Assembly (NCBI RefSeq): GCF_001667075.1
Contig: NZ_LZIL01000034.1
Location: forward strand, 1-64,000
Reading direction: 5' to 3'
Source of the DNA: Mycobacterium sp. 852014-52450_SCH5900713
Lineage (GTDB): Bacteria > Actinomycetota > Actinomycetes > Mycobacteriales > Mycobacteriaceae
Length of the DNA stretch: 64,000 nucleotides
Numbering within the stretch: the first letter of the stretch is position 1; each line of letters starts with the position of its first letter. A program made the translations under genes and the position numbers. Below are positions 43,282-53,296 of this stretch, piece after piece. The notes beneath the pieces are model-generated. The model did no database searches and was not told the origin of the DNA. It was given only the letters and a program-made list of their open reading frames with translations.

Positions 43282-44172
43282 CTAATTTGTTTCGGAAGTG
43301 TGATCGGGCGCTGTCAACTCCCTATGAGTCCTCAAACGATATATCGCCAAGTCGGCCGGGACGCCCGGGGTCTTGCCCGCAAACACGGGTTTACGTGCAC
43401 GTTTGGCGACGACGCCCATCGCGTCCAGTTCGCTCTGGGCGATCAGGTCGAGTGTCGAACCTGACACCATGACCCCGCCCTTGGTGGCCCGTTCCATCAC
43501 CCGAGCGGCGATGTTGACGTCGACGCCGAGCCAGTCCGCGGCCAACCGCTGGGGCCGACCGGTGTGGATCCCGACCCGCATCCGCGGCGTGTAGCCCGCC
43601 ACCTCGACCGACTTCAGCGCCCCCTTGGCGGCCAGGACGGCCCGCACGGCGACCGTGGGATCGCCGAAGACGGCCATCAGGCCGTCGCCCATCCGTTTGA
43701 CGATGTGGCCACCGGCGTCCAGCAGCGGCGGCTCGAGGGCCCGCGCCACCTGTCGCAGCAGGGTGAGCGCCGCTTCGTCACCGGCCTGCAAGGACCACGA
43801 CGAGAAGCCGACCAGGTCGGTAAACACCAACGTCACCTCGGGATTCGCGGGACGTCGGGCGACCGACTCGGTCAGCGCCTGCCACATCTGCAACAGCCCG
43901 AGGCTGACCTCACGCGACACCGCGTCGCGGTCCCCCAGCAGCCGGTCGGCGGCTCGCGCCGCGGCGCGCGGTCCACCCTCGCCGGCCGTGGACAGCGGGT
44001 CGCCGAACTCGGGATCGCCGGGTAGCAGACGCCGCGCCCGGCGGATGAACGCCACCGCGCCGGGACTGTGATTCCGGTTGTGCAACCACTGCGAGGCGCC
44101 GTGCGCCGAGACCGCGGAAGGCGGTGGCGAATCGGGCTCGCCCGAGTCCGAGTCGCGACGCGCGAGTTCCAC
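43282..44172 (-). CDS. class III adenylate cyclase (Rv1647 type)
   Basis: A 296-aa cyclase with an N-terminal helical region (1-105) and one catalytic domain (about 110-290). All the canonical residues can be placed: metal-binding Asp119 (VFTDLVGFS) and Asp163 (MGDGLMAVF), adenine-selective Lys159 and Asp213, and transition-state Asn220 and Arg224 (DVNIAARV). It should therefore be an active ATP cyclase producing cAMP. No membrane segment is visible. The start is GTG at 44172. It is divergent from the DUF2236 gene and followed after 9 nt by the rhomboid-like gene. A cAMP-binding universal stress protein (59014-59457) is encoded in the same window. Confidence 0.9.
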   Translation of the reverse strand: MELARRDSDSGEPDSPPPSAVSAHGASQWLHNRNHSPGAVAFIRRARRLLPGDPEFGDPLSTAGEGGPRAAARAADRLLGDRDAVSREVSLGLLQMWQALTESVARRPANPEVTLVFTDLVGFSSWSLQAGDEAALTLLRQVARALEPPLLDAGGHIVKRMGDGLMAVFGDPTVAVRAVLAAKGALKSVEVAGYTPRMRVGIHTGRPQRLAADWLGVDVNIAARVMERATKGGVMVSGSTLDLIAQSELDAMGVVAKRARKPVFAGKTPGVPADLAIYRLRTHRELTAPDHTSETN

Positions 44173-44319
44173 CTGGCCAGGTTATTTGGTTCCGGCGGAG
44201 CCGGGCAACGAAGGCCCCACGGTTTGTGTCACAGCTCGCAACGTATCGCCTGATCACAGCGATGCCACACCGCTATGGACGCCGCATAACACCCGCCGGC
44301 GCGCGCGGCCGAAATCGTA

Positions 44320-44335
44320 GACAACGCGCGTTGTC
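44320..44335. promoter_or_regulatory. perfect 16-bp palindrome, candidate TetR-type operator
   Basis: GACAACGCGCGTTGTC is a perfect 16-bp palindrome, 28 nt before the DUF2236 ATG and in the 191-bp divergent gap with the cyclase gene. Size and symmetry fit a TetR-family dimer site. No TetR gene is adjacent, so the regulator would be encoded elsewhere. Confidence 0.5.
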
Positions 44336-44363
44336 AAAGTTATCGTGAGCCGAGGAGGCCGAG

Positions 44364-45407
44364 ATGACTGCCATTCCAACGACATCCGACGATCCGCTCG
44401 GACCCGATTCCCTCACCTGGAAGTACTTCGGCGACCTTCGCACGGGAATGATGGGCGTCTGGATCGGCGCGATCCAGAACATGTATCCGGAGCTGGGCGC
44501 CGGCGTCGAGGAGCATTCGATCCTGCTGCGCGAGCCCCTGCAGCGCGTGGCCCGCTCGGTGTACCCGATCATGGGCGTCGTCTACGACGGCGACCGGGCT
44601 GCCCAGACGGGGCGGCAGATCAAGAGCTACCACCACACCATCAAGGGCGTCGACGCGTACGGCCGCCGGTATCACGCGCTGAACCCCGAAACCTTCTACT
44701 GGGCCCACGCCACCTTCTTCATGCTGGTGATCAAGGTGGCCGAGTACTTCTGCGGGGGCTTGACGGAGGCGGAGAAGCGCCAGCTGTTCGACGAGCACGT
44801 GCGGTGGTATCGGATGTACGGGATGAGCATGCGACCGGTGCCCACCTCGTGGGAGGAGTTCCAGGAGTACTGGGATCGGGTCTGCCGCGAGGAATTGGAA
44901 ATCAACCGGGCGACGCTGGACATCTTCCAAATCCGGATCCCCAAGCCGAAATTCGTGCTGATGCCGACACCGATCTGGGACCAGATGTTCAGGCCGCTGG
45001 TCGCGGGCCAGCGCTGGATCGCGGCGGGCCTGTTCGAGCCAGCGGTTCGCGAAAAGGCCGGCATGCGCTGGACGCCCGGCGACGAGGTGCTGCTGCGCCT
45101 GTTCGGCAAGTTCGTCGAACTGGCCTTCCTGGCGGTTCCCGACGAGATTCGGCTGCACCCCCGGGCGCTGGCCGCGTACCGCCGGGCCGAGGGGCGGCTA
45201 CCCGGCAACGCGCCGTTGGTGGAGGCTCCGCCGTTCATGGCGCCGCCCCGCGACCGCCGCGGCCTGCCCATGCATTACTTCCCTCCCCGTCCGCGGTCGC
45301 CGCTCGACCCCGCGAAGGCCCTCATTGAGCGCGCCGGCTCGCTGGTGCACGGGACGCTGTCGCTGGCGGGTCTGCGGCCCGCCCGGGGTCGCGTCAGGGC
45401 CGCTTGA
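44364..45407 (+). CDS. oxygenase MpaB family (DUF2236) protein, Rv1645c type
   Basis: A 347-aa protein of the DUF2236/MpaB family. The conserved pattern includes YPIMGVVYDGD, the histidine-rich YHHTIKGVDAYGRRYHALNPETFYWAHATFF and, later, FDEHVRWYRMYGMSMRPVPTSWEEF. The His residues are likely heme or iron ligands, as in the latex-clearing protein and MpaB relatives. The start is ATG at 44364, preceded by GAGGAGG with 6-nt spacing. Its 3' end overlaps the convergent tsnR gene by 14 bp. The substrate is unknown; family members are heme-dependent oxygenases or peroxygenases. Confidence 0.85.
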   Translation: MTAIPTTSDDPLGPDSLTWKYFGDLRTGMMGVWIGAIQNMYPELGAGVEEHSILLREPLQRVARSVYPIMGVVYDGDRAAQTGRQIKSYHHTIKGVDAYGRRYHALNPETFYWAHATFFMLVIKVAEYFCGGLTEAEKRQLFDEHVRWYRMYGMSMRPVPTSWEEFQEYWDRVCREELEINRATLDIFQIRIPKPKFVLMPTPIWDQMFRPLVAGQRWIAAGLFEPAVREKAGMRWTPGDEVLLRLFGKFVELAFLAVPDEIRLHPRALAAYRRAEGRLPGNAPLVEAPPFMAPPRDRRGLPMHYFPPRPRSPLDPAKALIERAGSLVHGTLSLAGLRPARGRVRAA

Positions 45408-46191
45408 ACATGCCCAGCGCCTGCGCGCTCTGGTAGAGGCAGATTGCCGCGGCGGAGGCCACGTTCAGGCTCTCGGCACCGCCGGCCATCGGGATGCGCA
45501 TGCGGTGATCGGCCGCCGCCGCGATTTCGGTTGGCAGACCCTGCGCTTCGGGGCCGAACAACCACGCGGTCGGCCTGGCGAGCAGCGCCGCGGCATCGTC
45601 GAGGCGCGTCTCGCCGTCGACCGTGGTCGCCAGCACCTGCAGCCCCGCGGCGCGCACGGCGCCCAGCGCGGCGGCCACGTCAGGCGCGGCGACCACCGGA
45701 ATCGAGAAGATGCTGCCGGTCGAGGCGCGTAGACACTTGCCGTTGTACGGGTCGACGCTGTGCCCGCCGAGGATCACACCCTGTGCGCCCATGGCGTCGG
45801 CGATGCGAATGACCGTGCCGGCGTTGCCTGGCTCGCTGATCTCGACGGCGACCGCGATCAGCCGCGGCGAACCGGACAGCACGTCCGCCAGGCCGGTCGC
45901 CGGCGTTTCGCAGACGGCGACCAGTCCGGCGGGGGTGACGGTGTCGGACAGCGCCTTTGCGGCCCGCTCGCTGACCAGATGGACCGGACAGCGCTGCGCG
46001 CCAAGCAAAGCCGCATACCGCTGCGACGCGGCTTCGGTGACGAAGACGTCGCGGACCAGACCGCGGGCGGCCGCCGCCTCCACCAGATTGGGGCCTTCGG
46101 CCAGGAATCGCCCCGCCCGCCGCCGGCCGACGTGGCGATTCAGTTTGACCGCCGCGGCGACCCGGGCCGAACGTTCGGTCAGCACCTGCAC
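45394..46191 (-). CDS. tsnR: TrmH/SpoU-family 23S rRNA (or tRNA) 2'-O-methyltransferase
   Basis: A 265-aa SPOUT methyltransferase with an N-terminal RNA-binding domain (1-105) and a knotted catalytic domain. The three SpoU motifs are visible: SEPGNAGTVIRIADA with its Asn, LFGPEAQGLP, and MAGGAESLNVASAAAICLY. It corresponds to M. tuberculosis Rv1644, named tsnR by similarity to thiostrepton-resistance methylases, though the true RNA target is not shown. The start is GTG at 46191, 12 nt after rplT, so it belongs to the infC-rpmI-rplT operon. Confidence 0.9.
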   Translation of the reverse strand: MQVLTERSARVAAAVKLNRHVGRRRAGRFLAEGPNLVEAAAARGLVRDVFVTEAASQRYAALLGAQRCPVHLVSERAAKALSDTVTPAGLVAVCETPATGLADVLSGSPRLIAVAVEISEPGNAGTVIRIADAMGAQGVILGGHSVDPYNGKCLRASTGSIFSIPVVAAPDVAAALGAVRAAGLQVLATTVDGETRLDDAAALLARPTAWLFGPEAQGLPTEIAAAADHRMRIPMAGGAESLNVASAAAICLYQSAQALGMFKRP

Positions 46192-46203
46192 CCGGAAGCC
46201 GGT

Positions 46204-46599
46204 TTAGGCGGCCTCTCCGGAATCCGAGGGTGCGTTGACGTCCTCGGGCAGTGCCGCCCGGGCGACGTCGACCAGCGCGGTGAACGCCGCGGGATCGGTG
46301 ATCGCGATGTCGGCGAGGTTCTTGCGGTCCACTTCCACGCCGGCGGCCTTCAAACCCTGGATCAGCCGGTTGTAGGTGATGTCGTTGGCGCGCGCCGCCG
46401 CGTTGATCCGCGAGATCCACAGTTTCCGGAACTCGCCCTTGCGCGCGCGGCGGTCGCGGTAGGCGTAGTTCAACGAATGCAGCTGCTGCTCTTTGGCTTT
46501 GCGGTAGAGCCGCGAGCGCTGGCCGCGATAGCCCTTCGAGGCCTTGAGAATGCTGCGCCTCTTCTTGTGGGCGTTGACCGCCCGCTTCACGCGTGCCAT
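46204..46599 (-). CDS. rplT: 50S ribosomal protein L20
   Basis: A 131-aa L20 with the typical N-terminus [19 protein letters not shown] and the core [16 protein letters not shown] and [24 protein letters not shown]. The C-terminus has a short acidic extension. The ATG at 46599 is the family start; the longer open frame up to 46671 is not conserved. It lies 85 nt after rpmI in the infC operon. Confidence 0.98.
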   Translation of the reverse strand: MARVKRAVNAHKKRRSILKASKGYRGQRSRLYRKAKEQQLHSLNYAYRDRRARKGEFRKLWISRINAAARANDITYNRLIQGLKAAGVEVDRKNLADIAITDPAAFTALVDVARAALPEDVNAPSDSGEAA

Positions 46600-46684
46600 G
46601 GGGTTCCTGCTCTCTGAAAAGTAACTTGCAAAGTAAATGGGTCGGGTGCCGGCACCGACGGGCCGGCGCACGGCTTGTTGAAGG

Positions 46685-46879
46685 TCAGCCGTTCAGCAGC
46701 TTGTTGATCCGCTTGGTGTCGTTGGCCGCCACGGTCGTGCGGCCTTCCAGCCGGCGAGTCCGGGTGGACGGCTTGTGCTCCAACAGGTGCCGACGGTTCG
46801 CCTTTTCGCGCAGGATCTTGCCGGTTCCGGTGCGCCGGAACCGCTTCGAAGCCCCGCTGTGGGTCTTGGCCTTGGGCAT
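46685..46879 (-). CDS. rpmI: 50S ribosomal protein L35
   Basis: A 64-aa L35 with [20 protein letters not shown] and a basic core [16 protein letters not shown], full length for the family. It is the second gene of infC-rpmI-rplT, 40 nt after infC. Confidence 0.98.
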   Translation of the reverse strand: MPKAKTHSGASKRFRRTGTGKILREKANRRHLLEHKPSTRTRRLEGRTTVAANDTKRINKLLNG

Positions 46880-46919
46880 GTTTCCTCTACTTCTCGAATC
46901 TCGCTATTTGGTCTGAAGG

Positions 46920-47513
<594 letters not shown>

Positions 47514-47808
47514 GGGGCCTCCCTTGTTGGGCTTATAGATATCCTGCGCTCACGGCCAAGGCCTCGGTCGGGAGTCAGCGGCGGAAACACCACACCACCA
47601 GCAGAAAAGCCCTGCAATAGCAGGGCCCAATGCCGACCGATCACGGCTTGCAACTGGTCAAGCCGCCCGCGTTTGCTCGCGGAACAGACATGCGCGATGC
47701 CTGTGACCGGACCGCCAAGCGTTGAAAGAAACTTCGTGGCACGCGGTGGGAGTGGGACTCCACTTGCTGTTCCTGGCCTTCGCCGGGATGGTCGCGGACG
47801 CCAGTTTA
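47514..47808 (-). promoter_or_regulatory. long infC leader with attenuator
   Basis: A TAAACT hexamer (47808-47803, minus strand) is a possible -10; no good -35 is visible. If used, it would give a leader of about 280 nt. Within it lie a hairpin CGGCTTG/CAAGCCG (47665-47644), an intrinsic-terminator-like stem-loop (47626-47605), and a 16-codon ATG-TGA reading frame (47691-47641) ending 14 nt before that stem. A TATAAG close to the gene could be a second, shorter promoter. The rest of the gap to lysX (47809-47953) shows nothing clear. Confidence 0.5.
47605..47626 (-). terminator. intrinsic terminator-like stem-loop in infC leader
   Basis: On the minus strand GCCCTGC-TATT-GCAGGGC is followed directly by TTTTCT. 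The 7-bp GC-rich stem, tetraloop and U-run are unusual for mycobacteria, where U-tracts are rare. Its place about 90 nt before the infC start points to attenuation rather than gene-end termination. Confidence 0.65.
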
Positions 47809-47953
47809 GCAGCCACGGGGCGGCTTTTTGCACTTCGCCCCCGACCCCCGTCCGGCGCGCACGAGCACGCTTGCGCGACCGGACCGATTATTGCCAGCCC
47901 CTCTTCGCGCTTCGCCAAGCTTTTCACGGATTGAGGGCATATCCTCGCGGTCT

Positions 47954-50900
47954 GTGACACTCGCTTCATCTCGCTCGGGGTCCCGTTCGGGGGCTCGCGG
48001 CCGGTCGCAATCCCGGTATCGCTGGGTACCGGCGGCGGCCGGGTGGATCGTGGGCGTCATCGCCACCGTGTCCCTGCTGGCCAGCGTGTCCCCGGCGATC
48101 CGGTGGATGATCAAGGTCCCGCGCGAGTTCATCAACAACTACCTGTTCAACTTCCCCGACACCAGCATCGCGTGGTCGTTCGTGCTCGCACTGCTGGCCG
48201 CGGCCCTGACCGCCCGGAAACGGATCGCCTGGCTGGTGTTGCTCGGCCAGATGATCCTTTCCGCCGGCCTGAACGTCGCCGACATGGCCGCGGGCGACAA
48301 CACCGCGGCCGAAACCTTCGGGGAGAACCTCGGGTTCGCGGTGCACATCGTGGCGATCGTGCTGCTGGTGCTGGCGTACCGGGAGTTCTGGGCCAAGGTC
48401 CGCAAGGGCGCCATGGTCAAGGCGGCCGCGGTGCTGGTCGCGGGGGACGTGGTCGGCATCCTGGTCTCCTGGGGCCTGGTGGAGTTGTGGCCCGGAACGC
48501 TGGCGCGCCCGGACCGCCTGCCCTACGTGGCCAACCGGGTGGTCGGATTCGCCCTGGCCGATCCGGACCTGTTCACCGGCAAGCCGCACGTGTTCCTCAA
48601 CGCGATCTTCGGCCTGTTCGGGGCGCTGGCGCTGATCCTGGCGACCATCGTGCTCTTCCAATCCCAGCGCGCCGAGAACGCGCTCACCGGTGAGGACGAG
48701 TCGGCAATCCGCGGGCTCCTCGAGCTCTACGGCAAGCACGACTCGCTCGGATACTTTGCGACCCGCCGCGACAAGTCGGTGGTGTTCGCGCAGAGCGGCC
48801 GCGCCGCCATCACCTATCGCGTCGAGGTCGGCGTCTGCCTGGCCAGTGGCGACCCGATCGGCGACCCGCGGGCGTGGCCGCAGGCCATCGACGCGTGGCT
48901 GGGCCTGTGCCAGGCGTACGGCTGGGCGCCGGGCGTCATGGGCGCCAGCACGCAGGGGGCGCGCGTCTATCGGGAAGCGGGGCTGAACGCGCTCGAGTTG
49001 GGCGACGAGGCGATCTTGCGAACCGCAGATTTCCGGCTGTCCGGTCCGGACATGCGCGGGGTGCGCCAGGCCGTGACCCGGGCGCGCCGGGCAGGGCTGA
49101 CCCTGCGCATCCGCCGGCACCGCGACATCTCGGCCGAGGAGATGGCCCAGACGATCACCCGCGCCGACGCCTGGCGCGACACCCAGACCGAGCGCGGATT
49201 CTCCATGGCGCTGGGCCGGCTGGGCGATCCGGCGGATGGGGACTGCCTGTTGGTCGAAGCGCTGGACCGCGACGGCGCCGTCGTGGCGATGCTGTCGTTG
49301 GTCCCCTGGGGAACCACCGGGGTCTCCCTGGACTTGATGCGCCGCTCGCCGCAATCCCCCAACGGCACCATCGAGCTCATGGTCAGCGAGCTCGCGCTGA
49401 CCGCCGAAACCCTTGGCATCAGCCGCATTTCATTGAACTTCGCGATGTTCCGCTCGGCGTTCGAACAGGGCGCGCAACTCGGCGCAGGCCCGGTCGCCCG
49501 GCTGTGGCGGGGGCTGCTCCTGTTCTTCTCGCGATGGTGGCAGCTGGAGACCCTGTACCGGTCGAACATGAAATACCAACCGGAATGGGTTCCGCGCTAC
49601 GCCTGTTACGAGGACGCGCGCCTGATCCCCCGGGTGGGCGTCGCCTCGGTTATCGCCGAGGGCTTCCTGGTGCTGCCGTTCACCCGGCGCGACAAGGTGC
49701 ACACCGGCCATCACCCCGCCGTGCCGCCCAGGCTGGCGGAGTCGGGCCTGCTGCACCACGACGGCTCGGCGCCCGACGTCAGCGAGTTACAACAACGGCG
49801 CGACGACGCGGAACTCGAGGAGTCGAGGGCCCGCCTGCCCGAGCAGGTGCGGGTCCGCCTGGCCAAACTGAAGATATTGCGGCGCAACGGCATTGACGCC
49901 TATCCCGTGGGATCCCCGCCCAGCCACACCATCGCCCGGGCGCTGGACGCCGACGATCAGGAAACGGTCTCCGTGGCGGGCCGGATATTGCGGATACGCG
50001 ACTACGGCGGGGTGCTGTTCGCCCAGCTGCGGGACTGGTCGGGCGAATTGCAGGTGCTGCTGGACAATTCACGCCTGGAGCAGGGCCGCACCGCGGACTT
50101 CACCGCGGCCATCGACCTTGGCGACCTGGTCGAGATGGCCGGGCACATGGGCTTTTCCAAGAACGGAACCCGCTCGTTGATCGTGCGAGACTGGCGGATG
50201 ATCGGTAAGTGCCTGCGGCCGCTGCCGAACAAGTGGAAGGGGCTGACCGACCCCGAGGCGCGGGTGCGGACCCGCTACGTCGACCTGGCGGTCAATCCCG
50301 AGTCGCGCGAGCTGGTCACGGCCCGCAGCAGCGTCCTGCGTTCCGTCCGGGAAACGTTGTTCGCCAAGGGGTTCATCGAGGTCGAGACGCCGATCCTGCA
50401 ACAGATCCACGGTGGAGCCACCGCCCGGCCGTTCGTCACCCACATCAACACCTACGACATGGACCTGTTCCTGCGGATCGCGCCGGAGCTGTACCTGAAG
50501 CGGTTGTGCGTCGGCGGCGTGGAGCGGGTGTTCGAGCTGGGCCGGGCCTTCCGCAACGAGGGGGTCGACTTCAGCCACAACCCGGAGTTCACGTTGCTCG
50601 AGGCCTACCAGGCGCACGCCGACTACATGGCGTGGGTCGACGGCAGCCGGGAGCTCATTCAAAACGCCGCGCAGGCCGCCAACGGCGAGCAGACCGTGCT
50701 GCGGCCCGGCGCCGAGGGCCGCCTCCAACCGGTCGACATCTCCGGGCCCTGGCCGGTGAAGACCGTGCACGACGCGGTGTCCGAGGCGCTCGGGGAACAC
50801 ATCGATCCCGACACCCCGTTGTCCGTTCTGCGCAAACTGTCCGACGCCGCCCACATTCCGTATCGGGCGCAGTGGGACGCCGGCGCGGTGGTGCTGGAGC

Positions 50901-51289
50901 TCTACGAGCACCTGGTCGAGGACCGGACCGAGCGGCCGACCTTCTACATCGACTTCCCGACGTCCGTCTCGCCGTTGACCCGGCCGCACCGCAGCCGGCG
51001 CGGCGTCGCCGAGCGGTGGGACCTGGTGGCCTGGGGGGTCGAGCTGGGGACCGCGTACAGCGAGCTCACCGACCCGGTGGAGCAGCGCCGTCGCCTGCAG
51101 GAGCAGTCGTTGCTGGCCGCCGGCGGCGACCCCGAGGCCATGGAGCTCGACGAGGACTTCCTGCAGGCCATGGAGTACGCGATGCCGCCCACCGGGGGGC
51201 TCGGCATGGGCATCGATCGGCTCGTCATGCTCATAACCGGCCGCAGCATCCGCGAAACCCTGCCATTTCCGCTGGCCAAGCCCCATTAG
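47954..51289 (+). CDS. lysX: bifunctional lysyl-phosphatidylglycerol synthase / lysyl-tRNA synthetase LysX
   Basis: A fusion enzyme of about 1111 aa. The N-terminal half has hydrophobic helices ([20 protein letters not shown] onward, to about residue 240) and a DUF2156/MprF-like aminoacyl-transferase domain (about 250-560, with [23 protein letters not shown]). The C-terminal half is a class II LysRS with an OB anticodon domain ([20 protein letters not shown]) and catalytic motifs [21 protein letters not shown] and [13 protein letters not shown]. In M. tuberculosis LysX lysinylates phosphatidylglycerol and gives resistance to cationic peptides. The start is uncertain: GTG at 47954 (VTLASSRS) is chosen; a frame open to 47828 would add 42 Pro/Arg-rich residues. 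Confidence 0.93.
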   Translation: MTLASSRSGSRSGARGRSQSRYRWVPAAAGWIVGVIATVSLLASVSPAIRWMIKVPREFINNYLFNFPDTSIAWSFVLALLAAALTARKRIAWLVLLGQMILSAGLNVADMAAGDNTAAETFGENLGFAVHIVAIVLLVLAYREFWAKVRKGAMVKAAAVLVAGDVVGILVSWGLVELWPGTLARPDRLPYVANRVVGFALADPDLFTGKPHVFLNAIFGLFGALALILATIVLFQSQRAENALTGEDESAIRGLLELYGKHDSLGYFATRRDKSVVFAQSGRAAITYRVEVGVCLASGDPIGDPRAWPQAIDAWLGLCQAYGWAPGVMGASTQGARVYREAGLNALELGDEAILRTADFRLSGPDMRGVRQAVTRARRAGLTLRIRRHRDISAEEMAQTITRADAWRDTQTERGFSMALGRLGDPADGDCLLVEALDRDGAVVAMLSLVPWGTTGVSLDLMRRSPQSPNGTIELMVSELALTAETLGISRISLNFAMFRSAFEQGAQLGAGPVARLWRGLLLFFSRWWQLETLYRSNMKYQPEWVPRYACYEDARLIPRVGVASVIAEGFLVLPFTRRDKVHTGHHPAVPPRLAESGLLHHDGSAPDVSELQQRRDDAELEESRARLPEQVRVRLAKLKILRRNGIDAYPVGSPPSHTIARALDADDQETVSVAGRILRIRDYGGVLFAQLRDWSGELQVLLDNSRLEQGRTADFTAAIDLGDLVEMAGHMGFSKNGTRSLIVRDWRMIGKCLRPLPNKWKGLTDPEARVRTRYVDLAVNPESRELVTARSSVLRSVRETLFAKGFIEVETPILQQIHGGATARPFVTHINTYDMDLFLRIAPELYLKRLCVGGVERVFELGRAFRNEGVDFSHNPEFTLLEAYQAHADYMAWVDGSRELIQNAAQAANGEQTVLRPGAEGRLQPVDISGPWPVKTVHDAVSEALGEHIDPDTPLSVLRKLSDAAHIPYRAQWDAGAVVLELYEHLVEDRTERPTFYIDFPTSVSPLTRPHRSRRGVAERWDLVAWGVELGTAYSELTDPVEQRRRLQEQSLLAAGGDPEAMELDEDFLQAMEYAMPPTGGLGMGIDRLVMLITGRSIRETLPFPLAKPH

Positions 51290-51292
51290 GCA

Positions 51293-51309
51293 GCCCGCGA
51301 CGCGCGGGC
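51293..51309 (+). terminator. GC-rich hairpin after lysX
   Basis: GCCCGCG-ACG-CGCGGGC forms a 7-bp stem 4 nt after the lysX stop (TAG at 51287-51289). There is no U-tract, as is common for mycobacterial terminators. It probably separates lysX from the next plus-strand gene. Confidence 0.45.
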
Positions 51310-51365
51310 GGGCCGATGGCGAACATTCGGTGAATATGTTCCAGGCCGGTTAACAATGGATCACA

Positions 51366-52847
51366 ATGAATGCCGTGACCGCGTCGACGATCAATGCCAC
51401 GACGCAGTTGCTGGCAAGTAGTCACACCTCGCTGATGCACGGCTGGGTGCCCACCACGATCCAGGTGGTCACCGCGGTCGTGCTGACCCTGGCCGTCGGC
51501 TGGCGGTCGCGTCGCTGGCGGACGGTGTGGTTGCCGGCGGCTGCGCTGGCCGGCGCTGCCGTGGCCTACCTGACGCACTGGTACATCGTCGACCGCGGCC
51601 TGTCCGACGAACCCGCGCCGGCGGCACTGTGGCTCTGGATCACGTTGACCGGCACGGCGGCGGCGGTGCTGGTCCTGGGGTGGCGCGGCGCTCGCCGCTG
51701 GCGGCGCGGGGCAGGCCTGCTGGCCGTGCCGTTGTGCGCGCTGTGTGCCGCGCTGGTGCTCAACTTATGGGTCGGCTACTTCCCGACGGTGCAGGCCGCG
51801 TGGAACCAGATCACCTCCGGTCCCCTGCCCGACCAGACCGACCCGGCCACCGTCACCGCGATGGCCGCCAAACGGGCGCGGCCACCGCACGGCAGCGTGG
51901 TTCCGGTGGTGATCCCGTCTGACGGCTCTCATTTCAAGCACCGCGGCGAGCTGGTTTATCTGCCGCCCGAGTGGTTCACCAGCAGCCCGCCGCCGGCGCT
52001 GCCGACGGTCATGATGATCGGCGGCCAGTTCAACACGCCGGCCGACTGGACCCGCGCGGGCAACGCGGTCAAGACGATCGACGACTTCGCGGCCGCCCAC
52101 AACGGCAAGGCCCCGGTGCTGGTCTTCGTCGACTCCGGCGGGGCCTTCAACAACGACACCGAATGCGTCAACGGTGTCCGCGGTAACGCCGCCGACCATT
52201 TGACCAAAGACGTTGTACCGTACATGGTTTCCAAGTTCGGCGTCAGTGGCGACCGGTCGCACTGGGGCGTCGCGGGCTGGTCGATGGGCGGCACCTGCGC
52301 GGTCGACCTGACCGTCATGCACCCCGACATGTTCAGCGCGTTCGTCGACGTCGCCGGCGACTTCTTCCCCAACGCCGGAAACAAGACCCAAACCATCGCG
52401 CGGCTCTTCGGCGGAAACGCCGACGCGTGGGCGGCATTCGACCCGACCACGGTGATCAGCCGGCACGGGCCCTATAGCGACGTCGCCGGCTGGTTCGCCA
52501 TCTCCTCCGACGGCCCGCCCGCACCGCGCCACGACCCGATGATGACCGACAGCGGCGCGATCCGTCTCGCCGGCCGGGAAGCGGCCGCCGACCCCGGCAA
52601 CCAGACGGCGGCCGCCTACTCGCTGTGCGCGCTCGGGCGCGCCAACGGGATCGACTGCGCGGTGCTGGCGCAGCCGGGTAAGCACGATTGGCCGTTCGCC
52701 GACCGGGTCTTCGCCGCCGCGCTGCCGTGGCTGGCCGGCCGGCTGGGCATGCCGGGAATCCCGCGGACCGCGTTGCCCGGCGCTGCCCCGCCCGCACCCA
52801 CCGCCCCGGTCATCGTCCCGGCCGACCATTCGCCCGCCAGGCGGTAG
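51366..52847 (+). CDS. membrane-anchored alpha/beta hydrolase (esterase-like), Rv1639c type
   Basis: A 493-aa protein with four N-terminal transmembrane helices (about 25-45, 55-72, 88-105 and 118-140) and an extracytoplasmic alpha/beta hydrolase domain (about 170-470) resembling the esterase D/antigen 85 fold. The nucleophile elbow is GWSMGG, a likely catalytic His is in PGKHDWPFADR, and an oxyanion region is near MMIGGQFNTP. The C-terminus is Pro/Ala-rich. It could be an envelope lipid or glycolipid esterase or acyltransferase; no substrate can be named. The start is ATG at 51366. The next gene starts 7 nt after its stop. Confidence 0.8.
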   Translation: MNAVTASTINATTQLLASSHTSLMHGWVPTTIQVVTAVVLTLAVGWRSRRWRTVWLPAAALAGAAVAYLTHWYIVDRGLSDEPAPAALWLWITLTGTAAAVLVLGWRGARRWRRGAGLLAVPLCALCAALVLNLWVGYFPTVQAAWNQITSGPLPDQTDPATVTAMAAKRARPPHGSVVPVVIPSDGSHFKHRGELVYLPPEWFTSSPPPALPTVMMIGGQFNTPADWTRAGNAVKTIDDFAAAHNGKAPVLVFVDSGGAFNNDTECVNGVRGNAADHLTKDVVPYMVSKFGVSGDRSHWGVAGWSMGGTCAVDLTVMHPDMFSAFVDVAGDFFPNAGNKTQTIARLFGGNADAWAAFDPTTVISRHGPYSDVAGWFAISSDGPPAPRHDPMMTDSGAIRLAGREAAADPGNQTAAAYSLCALGRANGIDCAVLAQPGKHDWPFADRVFAAALPWLAGRLGMPGIPRTALPGAAPPAPTAPVIVPADHSPARR

Positions 52848-52854
52848 CCCGCCG

Positions 52855-53283
52855 GTGTTTTCCGTTGCGCGGGTCCGGCGCGCGATCTTTGCGCGGCACT
52901 GCAATCCGTGGAGCGCCTGGACCCGCTGGGCGAGCACCCCGCTGATCCTGGTGCCACCGTGGACGCGGCGCTGGAGCCATGCGGCGTGGATCGGGCTGTG
53001 GCTGGCCGTCAACCCGTTCGTTTTCGGCAGGCCGGCGCACGAGCGGGCGTGGTCGACGCGGGCGATGCTGGGCGAGGAGTTGTGGATCGGCCGGCGCCCC
53101 CGGGACGCCGCCATGGTGGTCAGCGCCCTGACATCGGTGGCCGCGCTGGCTGCCGTCGTCGCCGCGCGCCGCCGTCGCCTGCTGCCCGCGGCGGCGGCTA
53201 TCGCCGTTCAGATGGCGTTGACGCTGGTGTACTGGGAGCAGATGGTGCGTTATCTGGAGCGCGAGCGGCGGGCGGGCCTTTAG
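52855..53283 (+). CDS. DUF6653-like small membrane protein
   Basis: A 142-aa protein with an aromatic N-terminal motif, RHCNPWSAWTRWASTPLILVP, then WIGLWLAVNPFVF, and two C-terminal hydrophobic helices (SALTSVAALAAVVAA and AAAIAVQMALTLVYW). This pattern is typical of a small uncharacterised membrane family (DUF6653, by recollection). The start is GTG at 52855, only 7 nt after the hydrolase gene, suggesting an operon. The function is unknown. I recall no annotated M. tuberculosis counterpart at this place. Confidence 0.65.
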   Translation: MFSVARVRRAIFARHCNPWSAWTRWASTPLILVPPWTRRWSHAAWIGLWLAVNPFVFGRPAHERAWSTRAMLGEELWIGRRPRDAAMVVSALTSVAALAAVVAARRRRLLPAAAAIAVQMALTLVYWEQMVRYLERERRAGL

Positions 53284-53296
53284 TAGCGTGGCCTCC

